Source: CAYJFK01 sp964369475
GTDB taxonomy: Bacteria > Bacillota > Clostridia > Oscillospirales > Feifaniaceae
Direction: 5' to 3'
Assembly (NCBI GenBank): GCA_964369475.1
Contig: CAYJFK010000019.1
Coordinates: forward strand, 1 to 40,251
Length of the DNA: 40,251 nucleotides
Shown: piece by piece, positions 16,551 to 24,598 of the stretch
How positions within the stretch are numbered: position 1 is the stretch's first letter
Layout of the letters: every line of letters starts with the position of its first letter
The notes under the pieces: generated by a model
What the model saw: the letters and a program-made list of their open reading frames with translations, nothing else
What the model was told of the DNA's origin: nothing
Databases searched by the model: none
Translations under genes and position numbers: made by a program

Positions 16551-17612
16551 ATGGGCGCAGACAAAAATTTTCATTTTATGAAGGGTAACGAAGCGGCGGC
16601 AGAAGCAGGTATTAGGGCAGGATGTCAGGGATATTTCTTTTATCCGCTTACACCTTCGAGCGAAATCGGAGAATACATGTCGAGACACTTAGACGATAAC
16701 GGCGGTGTTTTTGTACAGGCAGAGAGCGAAATCTCTGCAATTAATATGGTTATGGGCGCAGCGTCGAGCGGTGCACGTTCGATGACAGGCACATCCGGTG
16801 TTGGTTTCTCGCTTATGACAGAGTGCATTTCTTACATGGCCGGAGCGGAGATCCCGTCGGTCGTTGTAAATGTTATGCGTGGTGGCCCGGGACTCGGAAC
16901 ACTCGAGCCGACACAGGCCGATTACAATCAAGCTACAAAGGGCCCCGGGCACAGCGGTGCACTTGTGCCTGTATTTGCTCCATCCGACACACAGGAAATT
17001 GTCGACCAAGTAATAGAGGCTTTTGATATTTCCGAGAAGTACAGAACGCCTGTAATTGTTCTCTACGATGCATACACAGGTCAGGTAATGGAAAGTGTTG
17101 ATTTTCCGCCAAGAAAAGAAAAAAACACCGTCTACGATTGGGAGTTTGCCGACGAGCCACACGAGCAACGAGTTGTTCGCAGCGGACTTGGTCCTGCCAT
17201 CTTCGACCACTGGAAGCATTTATACGCAAAATACGATCTTATGAAGGCCGAGCTTCAGCGCTACGAGGACTACATGACAGATGATGCCGACATCGTGCTT
17301 GTCGCTTTTGGAATTGTCGGACGTATTTGCAGAACTGCGGTTGACAAGGCAAGGGAGGCCGGATTAAAGGTCGGACTGATCCGCCCACAGATGATCAACC
17401 CTTTCCCAACCACAGCTTTTGACAAATTCAAAGGCAAGAACACTAAATTCCTTACCATTGAAATGAGCTACGGCCAGATGATAGATGATGTTACTCTTGC
17501 TGTCGGAAGTTCCGAAAACTCGTTCTTCTATCGTAACGAATATGGAAGCACGCCAAAAATGTCCGAAGTCATGGGAGCTATTAACAAGCTCGCCAAGGAG
17601 GGAAAAATATGA
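16551..17612 (+). CDS. 2-oxoacid:ferredoxin oxidoreductase, alpha subunit (VorB/KorA-like)
   Basis: A 353-residue alpha subunit. It holds the pyrimidine-binding and transketolase C-like domains of 2-oxoacid:ferredoxin oxidoreductases, which convert a 2-oxo acid plus CoA to acyl-CoA, CO2 and reduced ferredoxin. Family blocks are KGNEAAAEAGIRAGCQGYFFYPLTPSSEI at the start and MRGGPGLGTLEPTQADYNQATKGPGHSG near residues 108-135, the form typical of branched-chain (VorB) rather than pyruvate enzymes. The ORF ends ATGA, overlapping the beta-subunit start by 4 nt. Exact substrate (2-oxoisovalerate, 2-oxoglutarate or aryl-pyruvate) cannot be fixed by eye. Confidence 0.92.
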   Translation: MGADKNFHFMKGNEAAAEAGIRAGCQGYFFYPLTPSSEIGEYMSRHLDDNGGVFVQAESEISAINMVMGAASSGARSMTGTSGVGFSLMTECISYMAGAEIPSVVVNVMRGGPGLGTLEPTQADYNQATKGPGHSGALVPVFAPSDTQEIVDQVIEAFDISEKYRTPVIVLYDAYTGQVMESVDFPPRKEKNTVYDWEFADEPHEQRVVRSGLGPAIFDHWKHLYAKYDLMKAELQRYEDYMTDDADIVLVAFGIVGRICRTAVDKAREAGLKVGLIRPQMINPFPTTAFDKFKGKNTKFLTIEMSYGQMIDDVTLAVGSSENSFFYRNEYGSTPKMSEVMGAINKLAKEGKI

Positions 17613-18352
17613 AAACTGTATTCGAAAAAACAAGCTCTTTTAATAACAATCCGCTCTCGTTTTGCCCCGGTTGCGGTCACGGAATCGCACAGAGACTGAT
17701 CGGCGAGTGCCTTGTGGAACTTGGCGTAAAAGATCAAACTGTTGGTGTTTTAGGTGTTGGCTGTTCATCTCCATCGTGGAAGGCGATGACATGGGATATG
17801 CTATCAGTCCCCCACGGAAGACCCGGCGCTGCCGCAACAGGTCTAAAGAGAGTCAAGCCGCATAAAATTGTATTTACATATCAAGGCGATGGCGATATTG
17901 GTTCAATCGGATATGCCGAAACAATGTACGCCGCTATGCGTGGCGAGAATATCACGGTTTTTTGTGTAAACAACACGGTCTACGCAATGACAGGCGGTCA
18001 AATGTCGCCGATGTCGCTCGAGGGGCAAAAGACAGTTACCTCGCTAAAGGGACGTGACATCAAAAAGACAGGAAGTCCGCTACACCTTGCAGAACAAATT
18101 GGCAACCTCCCAGACAGCACATTCTCTGCACGTGTGTCTCTCCACGACACAGCAAACATTAACAAGACAAAACAAACAATTAAAAAGGCACTGCAAAACC
18201 AAATCGACGGTAAGGGTTATAGCTTTGTAGAAATAATGTCGCCATGTCCGTCTGTATGGAAGATGCAACCTACCGATTGCATGGATCATATTAAAGAGGT
18301 AATTTTACAAGAATACCCATTAGGTGTATTCAAGGACGAAGCGGGGGTGTAG
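17609..18352 (+). CDS. 2-oxoacid:ferredoxin oxidoreductase, beta (TPP-binding) subunit
   Basis: A 247-residue thiamine-diphosphate subunit. The opening FCPGCGHGIAQR block and the TPP/Mg signature, GDGDIGSIG running to VNN near residues 92-120, are present, with CSSPSW ahead of it as in the KorB/VorA family. It overlaps the alpha-subunit gene by 4 nt and is followed by the gamma subunit after 3 nt, so all subunits should be made in equal amounts. It supplies the catalytic cofactor site that decarboxylates the 2-oxo acid. Confidence 0.93.
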   Translation: MKTVFEKTSSFNNNPLSFCPGCGHGIAQRLIGECLVELGVKDQTVGVLGVGCSSPSWKAMTWDMLSVPHGRPGAAATGLKRVKPHKIVFTYQGDGDIGSIGYAETMYAAMRGENITVFCVNNTVYAMTGGQMSPMSLEGQKTVTSLKGRDIKKTGSPLHLAEQIGNLPDSTFSARVSLHDTANINKTKQTIKKALQNQIDGKGYSFVEIMSPCPSVWKMQPTDCMDHIKEVILQEYPLGVFKDEAGV

Positions 18353-18355
18353 AAA

Positions 18356-18898
18356 ATGCGTGAAGAAATAATTGTTGCAGGTTCAGGCGGACAAGGTGTT
18401 TTAGTGTTGGGCGAGGTAATCGCCATTGCAAATATATATCAAGATGCAAAGTCTACATGGCTTCCTTCATACGGCCCTGAGATGCGTGGCGGCACAGCAA
18501 ACTGTTCTGTCGTTATAGCAGATGGCACTGTCGGCTCGCCTATGATCGAATACCCTTCAATTGTCATTGCCTTCAACCAGCCTTCTATAAACAAGTTTGC
18601 TCCTGCGGTAGCGTCCGGTGGCATTGTAGTTGCAAACGACGATGCAATTGTTGAATATCCCGAACTTGCAGATGATGTTACCCTGATAAAGGTATCTGCA
18701 AATAAAGTAGCAAACGAAGTTGGAAATGCAAGAGCTATAAATATGGTAATGTTTGGCGCACTTCTTGGCGCAAAGGACATGTTTACAATCGATAGCGTTA
18801 AAAAAGCACTGACATTTATATGGGGTGAGGAAAAGGCGCAAAAGCTTATGAATGTCAACATAAAGGCAATAGAAGCCGGTCGAGCTCAAAGTAGCTAA
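18356..18898 (+). CDS. 2-oxoacid:ferredoxin oxidoreductase, gamma subunit
   Basis: A 180-residue gamma-domain subunit. It has the family pattern GSGGQGVLVLGEVIA at the N-terminus and the SYGPEMRGGTANCSV block near residues 39-55. It binds CoA and closes the active site in these complexes. It completes a DABC set with no missing subunit, in a compact cluster with 3-4 nt junctions. The M20 amidohydrolase begins 24 nt later on the same strand with no terminator between, so the genes are likely one transcript. Confidence 0.92.
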   Translation: MREEIIVAGSGGQGVLVLGEVIAIANIYQDAKSTWLPSYGPEMRGGTANCSVVIADGTVGSPMIEYPSIVIAFNQPSINKFAPAVASGGIVVANDDAIVEYPELADDVTLIKVSANKVANEVGNARAINMVMFGALLGAKDMFTIDSVKKALTFIWGEEKAQKLMNVNIKAIEAGRAQSS

Positions 18899-18922
18899 AT
18901 AATACAAAGAGGGGACATTGTT

Positions 18923-20248
18923 ATGGAAACTTCAAACAGCAAAACATACACCGATACATATTTCGAGAATATCAGTGACCAAATCTGGGGATACGCTGAG
19001 TTGCGCTTTAAAGAAACTCAGTCAGCCGATCTGCTTTGTTCTGAGCTTGAGCAAAACGGATTTACCGTTACAAAAGGCGTGGCAAACATACCAACGGCAT
19101 TTATCGGCGAGTTTGGCGCAGGAAAGCCTGTTATAGGAATTTTAGGCGAATACGATGCACTCCCCGGTTTTAGCCAAGTCGCCGACTGCACAGAGAAAAA
19201 AGCTCTTGCAGACATAACGAGCGGACATGCGTGCGGACATCACCTTATCGGAACGGGCGCACTCGAAGCAGCATTTAGAGTTAAGGCATATATGCAGGAA
19301 AATGGCCTAAAAGGAACAATTAGGTACTATGGTTGCCCTGCCGAAGAAGGCGGAAACGGCAAGGTTCATATGATTAGGGCAGGCTGTTTTGCCGATGTGG
19401 ATGCTTGTTTTACTTGGCATCCCGCAAACTACAACGGAACTTGGAACGAAACTTCTGCCGTTTTAAGGTCGGATTATCACTTCGACGGCATCAGCGCACA
19501 TGCCGCTGCCGCACCTCACATGGGTCGTAGCGCATTAGATGCGGTCGAGCTTATGAATGTTGGCGCAAACTATATGCGCGAGCATGTCACCCCCGACGTT
19601 AGATTCCATTATGCATACACCAACTCGGGCGGCCCTGCACCAAACGTTGTGCCAAGCTCTGCGGAAATCGCATATGTAATGCGTGGAAACGAGCTCGAAA
19701 CGGTGGCGAATCTATATTCTCGCATAAACAAGGTCGCACAAGGTGCCGCACTTATGACAGAGACGACAGTAAGTCAAAAAGTGCGTGTTGCGTACAGCAA
19801 CTACATCCCTTGCAAAGCTTTGGACGACCTACTTTATAAGCACATCGACCAAAACATTCCGTCTTACGACAATGCAGAGATAGAATATGGCAATTCTTTT
19901 GACAGCTCTAACAATTTGCTTACCAAAGACACGCTTGTAGATAAAAATGCCAATCTATCTGCAAGTACAGATGTAGCCGACGTCAGTTGGGTCGCCCCGA
20001 CCGCTCAAGTAGCCGCTCTATGCAGTTCGGTGGGAACTGTGCACACATGGCAATTTGTCGCGCAAGGCAAGTCAAGCATCGCTTACAAAGGAATGCATTT
20101 TGCCGCAAATGTGCTTACAGGATCTATTATAGAAGTCATGGAAAACGAAGAATTTCTCGCAGAAATACAGGCCGACTGGAGAGCAAAAATCGGCGGCAGG
20201 ACATACGAGTCGCTTCTTCCAATCGACTCTATTCCGGGGGAATTTTAA
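18923..20248 (+). CDS. M20D-family amidohydrolase/carboxypeptidase (AbgB-like)
   Basis: A 441-residue metallo-amidohydrolase of the M20 family, closest in style to the p-aminobenzoyl-glutamate hydrolase subunit AbgB and related aminoacylases. Metal-site blocks seen: GEYDALPG near residue 75, SGHACGHHLIGT near 96-107, YYGCPAEEGGNGK near 135 and FTWHPA near 168. A dimerisation-domain segment (SAHAAAAPHMGRSALDAVEL) follows near 192. ATG lies after GAGGGG. There is no signal peptide, so it acts in the cytoplasm, probably on the compound imported by the permease that follows. It may cleave an N-acyl or aryl amino acid. The exact substrate is unknown. Confidence 0.87.
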   Translation: METSNSKTYTDTYFENISDQIWGYAELRFKETQSADLLCSELEQNGFTVTKGVANIPTAFIGEFGAGKPVIGILGEYDALPGFSQVADCTEKKALADITSGHACGHHLIGTGALEAAFRVKAYMQENGLKGTIRYYGCPAEEGGNGKVHMIRAGCFADVDACFTWHPANYNGTWNETSAVLRSDYHFDGISAHAAAAPHMGRSALDAVELMNVGANYMREHVTPDVRFHYAYTNSGGPAPNVVPSSAEIAYVMRGNELETVANLYSRINKVAQGAALMTETTVSQKVRVAYSNYIPCKALDDLLYKHIDQNIPSYDNAEIEYGNSFDSSNNLLTKDTLVDKNANLSASTDVADVSWVAPTAQVAALCSSVGTVHTWQFVAQGKSSIAYKGMHFAANVLTGSIIEVMENEEFLAEIQADWRAKIGGRTYESLLPIDSIPGEF

Positions 20249-20324
20249 GAAGTCCTCTATCTATGACGACACATGCAGTCTATCACCCTAACCACTAAAA
20301 AAGATGATGATGGGAGCAACTATT

Positions 20325-21782
20325 ATGAGCAAAACTTCGAAGCATTACTTAAATACAGCTATCGGTTTAGCTATTATGCTATTTTTTAAATTCGTACCGC
20401 CGTTAGAGGGAATCACGCCTCTCGGTATGAACATCTTAGGTATATTCATCGGTATGCTATGGCTCTGGATAACTGTTGATTCTCTTTGGTCGAGCGCACT
20501 CGCCTTGTTGCTAATTGCATTTTCAGGATACCTTGAAGCGACAGGTTACGCAGCTGTAACGACCGTTTTCTCGGCAGCCTTTGGAAACTCAACCGTCCTG
20601 CTAATATTGTTTTATATGATATTGTTCGGACCTATTGGCGAGATCGGTTTGTCGGAAAAATTTGCAACATTTCTATTAAAACAAAAATTCCTTGAGGGAA
20701 AGCCTTATTTATTGATCTTCATGATAACTCTATGCAGCTATCTCTTAGGCGGCTTTGGCGATGTTCTTGTTTGCCTATTTATCATGTGGCCGATTGTAGA
20801 GGAGATCTCGAGAAAATGCAACGCCGGCGAGGGAAGTAAATTTAGATATACACTTGTGGGAAGTGTATTCTTGGGCGCTGTAACAGGACAACCTCTACTT
20901 CCGTTTAAGGGTCTTGTGGCAGGTCTTTTGGCAACATATGCGCAAATTTTCCCCGATGCGCCGCTCGACATGGGAATTTACATTCCATTCAACGTCATCA
21001 TGGCTGTTATTTTGATCATAGGCTATGTGCTACTCGTTAGATTCTGGATTAAGCCTGATGTCACCGCACTTAAGAGCCTAAAAAGAGAAGATATCATCTC
21101 GGGTTCTAACGAAAAAATGACTCCTGTTCAGCTGCTATATTCATTCATGCTGATCGTAATGATTTTAAGCGTTGTACTTCCAAGCATAAGCCCTGCATTT
21201 AGCTTCCTAAGCAGGTTAGGTGTACTTGGCATTGTTACGCTGCTAATGAGCTTGGCAATGATCTTGCGTGACAAAGAAGGTAAGCCAATTGTTGAGATAG
21301 CTAAGCTGGCAAAGAAAAACGTTAACTGGAACATGCTATTTTCGGTTTCAACAGCTATATACATAGCCAATGTACTGGTTGCAGATGCGACAGGCATCAA
21401 GGCTACCCTATCGCATGTGCTTGAGCCGCTTCTAAGTGGTATGCCAACAGCTATATTTATAGTCATTGTAGTTGCAGCCGGTCTGCTTGTAACAAACCTA
21501 ACTAATAATATGGTTATTGGTATTATCCTAATAACATTACTCGGCGTATTCGCTTCTGCAATGCCCGCTCTAAACACTTCAGCGGCCTCGGTTATGGTTA
21601 TATTGACCGTCTGCCAAGCATTCCTGCTTCCTTCAGGGTCGATATACAGCAGTGTGCTGCACGCACGCAGAGACTTAATTAGTTTTAACGAAATATACAA
21701 GGTCTTTGTTCCAACATCTATATTGGTATTGGTCATTTACAGCGTTATCGGATATCCTTTGGCTGTAATGATGTTCTCGTAA
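20325..21782 (+). CDS. Polytopic anion/carboxylate permease (SLC13/ion-transporter-superfamily-like)
   Basis: A 485-residue integral membrane protein with about 11-13 hydrophobic segments. Two pseudo-repeated halves each have a polar break: FGNSTV near residue 90 and TNLTNNMV near residue 395, comparable in place to the SNT motifs of DASS (SLC13) carriers. I expect sodium- or proton-driven uptake of a carboxylate or acyl amino acid. AbgT was considered because of the AbgB-like neighbour, but family blocks do not match clearly. ATG 20325 sits 8 nt after GGGAG and is preferred over ATG 20304. A strong terminator follows, ending the operon that starts with the ferredoxin subunit. Confidence 0.75.
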   Translation: MSKTSKHYLNTAIGLAIMLFFKFVPPLEGITPLGMNILGIFIGMLWLWITVDSLWSSALALLLIAFSGYLEATGYAAVTTVFSAAFGNSTVLLILFYMILFGPIGEIGLSEKFATFLLKQKFLEGKPYLLIFMITLCSYLLGGFGDVLVCLFIMWPIVEEISRKCNAGEGSKFRYTLVGSVFLGAVTGQPLLPFKGLVAGLLATYAQIFPDAPLDMGIYIPFNVIMAVILIIGYVLLVRFWIKPDVTALKSLKREDIISGSNEKMTPVQLLYSFMLIVMILSVVLPSISPAFSFLSRLGVLGIVTLLMSLAMILRDKEGKPIVEIAKLAKKNVNWNMLFSVSTAIYIANVLVADATGIKATLSHVLEPLLSGMPTAIFIVIVVAAGLLVTNLTNNMVIGIILITLLGVFASAMPALNTSAASVMVILTVCQAFLLPSGSIYSSVLHARRDLISFNEIYKVFVPTSILVLVIYSVIGYPLAVMMFS

Positions 21783-21874
21783 GGGCAATTCTTGTTTAGT
21801 ATTAAGAGCGACAAGGTGCAACCCTTTTAAAATCCACAGGATGCCCTTGTTCAAGCTATTCTTTGAATGTAATT

Positions 21875-21928
21875 AAAAAAGGTGCTGATAATTGCCAATT
21901 ACAAAGGGCAATTGTCAGCACCTTTTTT
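21875..21928 (+). terminator. Rho-independent terminator after the permease
   Basis: A 22-bp stem with one G-T wobble (21875-21896 with 21907-21928), 10-nt loop, A-run before and T-run after. It closes the oxidoreductase-amidohydrolase-permease transcript. Confidence 0.88.
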
Positions 21929-22053
21929 GTTTGCGGCGGCTGCTTGCAGATCTGTTATCTTAGGGTGGGAAATTAAAATCCGATATAAATAAGCATGGTG
22001 TATAGAAAACAGAAGCTGTATGTTATAGTTCGACTAACAGCTTAACAATTCTG

Positions 22054-22082
22054 TTGACAAAAAAGATCTCGTATAATATGAT
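22054..22082 (+). promoter_or_regulatory. Promoter of the gamma-glutamyltransferase-like gene
   Basis: TTGACA (22054-22059), 17-nt spacer, TATGAT (22077-22082). The nearby TATAAT (22072-22077) would leave a 12-nt spacer and is not used here. The region 21929-22053 between terminator and promoter holds nothing I recognise. Confidence 0.75.
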
Positions 22083-22118
22083 TTTTATATAAATTCAAAA
22101 AAGAGAGGCGCTTATTTT

Positions 22119-23729
22119 ATGAACTTCGATTTTCAAAAATACTCCTACCCCTCAAAACGCACCGTCTCATTTGCCGGGCAAGGAATGGTTGCGACGTCAA
22201 GCCCTCTACCTGCGCAGATAGGGCTTGATATACTAAAGAGCGGCGGCAACGCAATAGATGCCGCCATTGCGACAGCGGCGGCGCTTACGGTGATAGAGCC
22301 AACTTCAAACGGCATAGGGTCTGATTCCTTTGCACTTATATGGTACAAAGGAAAGCTATACGGGCTTGACGGTAGCGGTATTTCCCCTATGGGGCTTACT
22401 GCCGCTATGCTTAAGGAGGTAGGTCACGACGAGATGCCATTTCTTGGGTGGGAGCCTGTTATGGTGCCCGGCTCTCCTTCTGCTTGGGCTATGGCGAGCG
22501 AGAGATTCGGCAAGCTCGACTTTTCTCAGCTAATGGAGCCTGCCGCAAAGTATGCCCAAAGCGGTTATCCCATTGCAACAAACATAGGCAAGCTGTGGAA
22601 TAATGCTAAAAATAAGTTTATGGCGGCCGGTGGCAAGGAAAAATTTGGCGACTGGTTTGATACCTTTGCACCAAACGACATTTGCCCAAATGCCGGTGAC
22701 ATATGGAAGTGCGAGGCAATGGCAAAAACACTCCGAGAGATAGGCGCTACAAAGGCAGAGAGCTTCTATCGGGGTGGGCTTGCAAGTAAGATAGATGAGC
22801 ACTCTAAGAAAACAGGCGGCTACATAAGGGCTGAAGATCTCGCAGGCTACCATGCCCAGTGGGTCGAGCCCATAACGACAAACTACAAAGGATACGACAT
22901 ATACGAGATCCCCCCAAACAGCCACGGCATAACGGCACTTATGGCGCTCAATATTCTCAAAAACTTCGACCTTGGCAAAAATCGTGAAGATGCATTTGCC
23001 TATCACAAGACCATAGAAGCCATGAAGCTTGCCTTTATAGACGGCATGGAGTATATAGCAGACCCTGCGAGCATGAAGACAAAGGTTGCGGACATGCTGT
23101 CGGAGGCGTACGCAAAATCAAGGAGCGAACTTATAGGCGACACCGCTCTCACGCCAAAGCCGGGTACCCCCTTCTCGGGCGGTACTGTTTATCTTTGCAC
23201 GGCCGATAGCGAGGGCAACATGGTTTCGTGGATTCAAAGCAACTATGCCGGTTTTGGCTCGGGAATAGTCGTGCCAAACACAGGCATAGCCCTCCAAAAC
23301 AGGGGTGCAAACTTCACTCTCGACGAGACAAAGGATAACTGCTATGCCCCCTCTAAGAAGTCGTACCACACAATAATCCCTGCATTTATGGCTAAAGACG
23401 GCAAGCCGATAGGCCCATTTGGGGTCATGGGCGGCTTTATGCAACCGCAAGGGCACTTGCAAGTGGTGCTTAACACGGTAGAGTTTGGCATGAACCCACA
23501 AGAAACACTCGATGCGCCGAGATTCCAATGGGTCGGCGGCAAAAAGGTGCAACTCGAGAGAAGCGTACAGGCTCACATTGCGCTTAAACTTGCAGAGATG
23601 GGACATGAGATCGAGATTATAAACGACACAAATCTAATGGGAAAAGGCGAGATAATATGGCGGCTTGACTCAGGCGTGCTTGCAGGTGGGGCCGAGCCTC
23701 GTTGCGACGGTCATGTGGCCTGCTATTAA
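22119..23729 (+). CDS. Gamma-glutamyltransferase-like Ntn hydrolase (YwrD-type)
   Basis: A 536-residue enzyme of the gamma-glutamyltransferase family, which self-cleaves and uses the new N-terminal Thr as nucleophile. The candidate nucleophile is Thr356 in SGGTVYLCTAD. Upstream are GMVATSSPLPAQIGLDILKSGGNAIDAAIA and EPTSNGIGSDSFALI; downstream are NRGANF and the oxyanion-type block GPFGVMGGFMQPQGH. No signal peptide is present, so it is cytosolic like Bacillus YwrD. The usual Thr-Thr-His after the cleavage point is Thr-Val-Tyr. It probably hydrolyses gamma-glutamyl or related amide bonds. It has its own promoter, and no terminator is obvious after it. Confidence 0.88.
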   Translation: MNFDFQKYSYPSKRTVSFAGQGMVATSSPLPAQIGLDILKSGGNAIDAAIATAAALTVIEPTSNGIGSDSFALIWYKGKLYGLDGSGISPMGLTAAMLKEVGHDEMPFLGWEPVMVPGSPSAWAMASERFGKLDFSQLMEPAAKYAQSGYPIATNIGKLWNNAKNKFMAAGGKEKFGDWFDTFAPNDICPNAGDIWKCEAMAKTLREIGATKAESFYRGGLASKIDEHSKKTGGYIRAEDLAGYHAQWVEPITTNYKGYDIYEIPPNSHGITALMALNILKNFDLGKNREDAFAYHKTIEAMKLAFIDGMEYIADPASMKTKVADMLSEAYAKSRSELIGDTALTPKPGTPFSGGTVYLCTADSEGNMVSWIQSNYAGFGSGIVVPNTGIALQNRGANFTLDETKDNCYAPSKKSYHTIIPAFMAKDGKPIGPFGVMGGFMQPQGHLQVVLNTVEFGMNPQETLDAPRFQWVGGKKVQLERSVQAHIALKLAEMGHEIEIINDTNLMGKGEIIWRLDSGVLAGGAEPRCDGHVACY

Positions 23730-23929
23730 GGTTATATAACTTATAAGACGGAGCGCTTATTAAAAAAGGTTAGCATAAAATTTGATGCCGACAATCTGCA
23801 CATCATTTACAGTGGCACGGCAAGTGTACAGAGAAAAACTACAAAATAAATGACTTTGCAAGTCGATATGTAAATATCAGGTTTTAACCTAGGGTACTAA
23901 ATGTACGTTTCAAACAGGCTGTGTCGCCC
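23730..23929. other. Gene-free spacer after the gamma-glutamyltransferase gene
   Basis: No supported gene. A short open stretch around 23753-23848 encodes KFDADNLHIIYSGTASVQRK-like residues but has no start codon with a ribosome site; it may be a decayed fragment. A CCTAGGGT motif occurs at 23889 and again at 23928, where the palindromic element begins. Confidence 0.4.
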
Positions 23930-24210
23930 TAGGGTGATAGATATAATCCGAACCCGTTTTTGAAGCCACAGGGCGCCTTGTGGACTTCGTTACTCCACAG
24001 CGGCAAGGCATCAAGCATTGCCACTATGTAGTGCCTCGCCACAAAACGCCCTGTGGCTTCAAAAATCGCTTTGCGACCCCTGACAGCGTGTGTCTTCGCC
24101 AGTCGAGGCATACGACGAGCGCAATGCTTGTTGCCTTGCCGAGGAGTATAACGAAGAATGGCGGAGACACACGCTGTCAGGGGCGGGTTCGGATTACATC
24201 TATCACCCTA
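23930..24210. mobile_element. MITE-like palindromic element with TA ends and two internal hairpin arms
   Basis: A 281-bp non-coding element bounded by TA on both sides. The 26-bp terminal inverted repeats (23930-23955 and 24185-24210) differ at one base. Inside are two large arms: arm 1 has a perfect 19-bp stem (23957-23975/24047-24065), and arm 2 has a 19-bp perfect stem extended to 25 bp with one wobble (24077-24101/24159-24183). The arm loops are homologous in opposite orientation (GGCAAGGCAWCAAGCATTGC), while their outer stems differ in sequence. TA ends are typical of IS630/Tc1-mariner target duplication. There is no transposase, so it would be mobilised in trans, if at all. A structured RNA is an alternative. 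Confidence 0.7.
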
Positions 24211-24236
24211 ATCACTTCAGCTAAATAATCATAACG

Positions 24237-24270
24237 AAAAAAACTCACTCGATTTAACAATCAAGTGAGT
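24237..24270 (-). terminator. Rho-independent terminator of tRNA-fMet
   Basis: On the minus strand, a stem ACTCACTTGATT/AATCGAGTGAGT (one wobble) with a 4-nt loop and a run of seven T, about 8 nt after the tRNA CCA end. Confidence 0.85.
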
Positions 24271-24278
24271 TTTTCTTT

Positions 24279-24355
<77 letters not shown>

Positions 24356-24376
24356 GTATTTTTCGATAGCTAAACT

Positions 24377-24405
24377 ATTATATCACCGTAAAGTTTGTTT
24401 GTCAA
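24377..24405 (-). promoter_or_regulatory. Consensus promoter of tRNA-fMet
   Basis: Minus strand: TTGACA (24400-24405), 17-nt spacer, TATAAT (24377-24382). This is a perfect consensus match, as expected for a stable RNA gene. Confidence 0.92.
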
Positions 24406-24477
24406 TACTTTTTTGAAAATAATTTACAAATACAAAATACGTGTTGTCGATTAGAAAACCCAAAGAGTAAAATTCAA

Positions 24478-24521
24478 AGAAATAGCGAACAAACAGATCA
24501 CAAAATATGTTCGCTATTTCT
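24478..24521 (-). terminator. Probable terminator downstream of the MATE gene
   Basis: A 14-bp perfect stem (24478-24491 with 24508-24521), 16-nt loop, followed on the minus strand by TTTGAATTTT. It lies outside the left 20-bp direct repeat. The T-tract is interrupted, so efficiency is uncertain. Confidence 0.55.
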
Positions 24522-24540
24522 ATTAAACTCCAGCCGCTCT

Positions 24541-24560
24541 ATAATATATTTAGCAAGTTT
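24541..24560 (+). repeat. Left copy of 20-bp direct repeat flanking the MATE gene
   Basis: ATAATATATTTAGCAAGTTT, identical to 26074-26093. It lies 38 nt beyond the MATE stop codon. Confidence 0.85.
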
Positions 24561-24598
24561 CGATGTGTATGCCTCATGAGTAGCACCCAATACTACAA

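Noticed and set aside
20325..21782. AbgT-type p-aminobenzoyl-glutamate transporter
   Set aside because: Suggested by the AbgB-like neighbour, but the membrane segments and polar motifs look more like SLC13-type carriers.
22072..22077. TATAAT paired with TTGACA at 22054
   Set aside because: The spacer would be only 12 nt. TATGAT at 22077 gives the normal 17.
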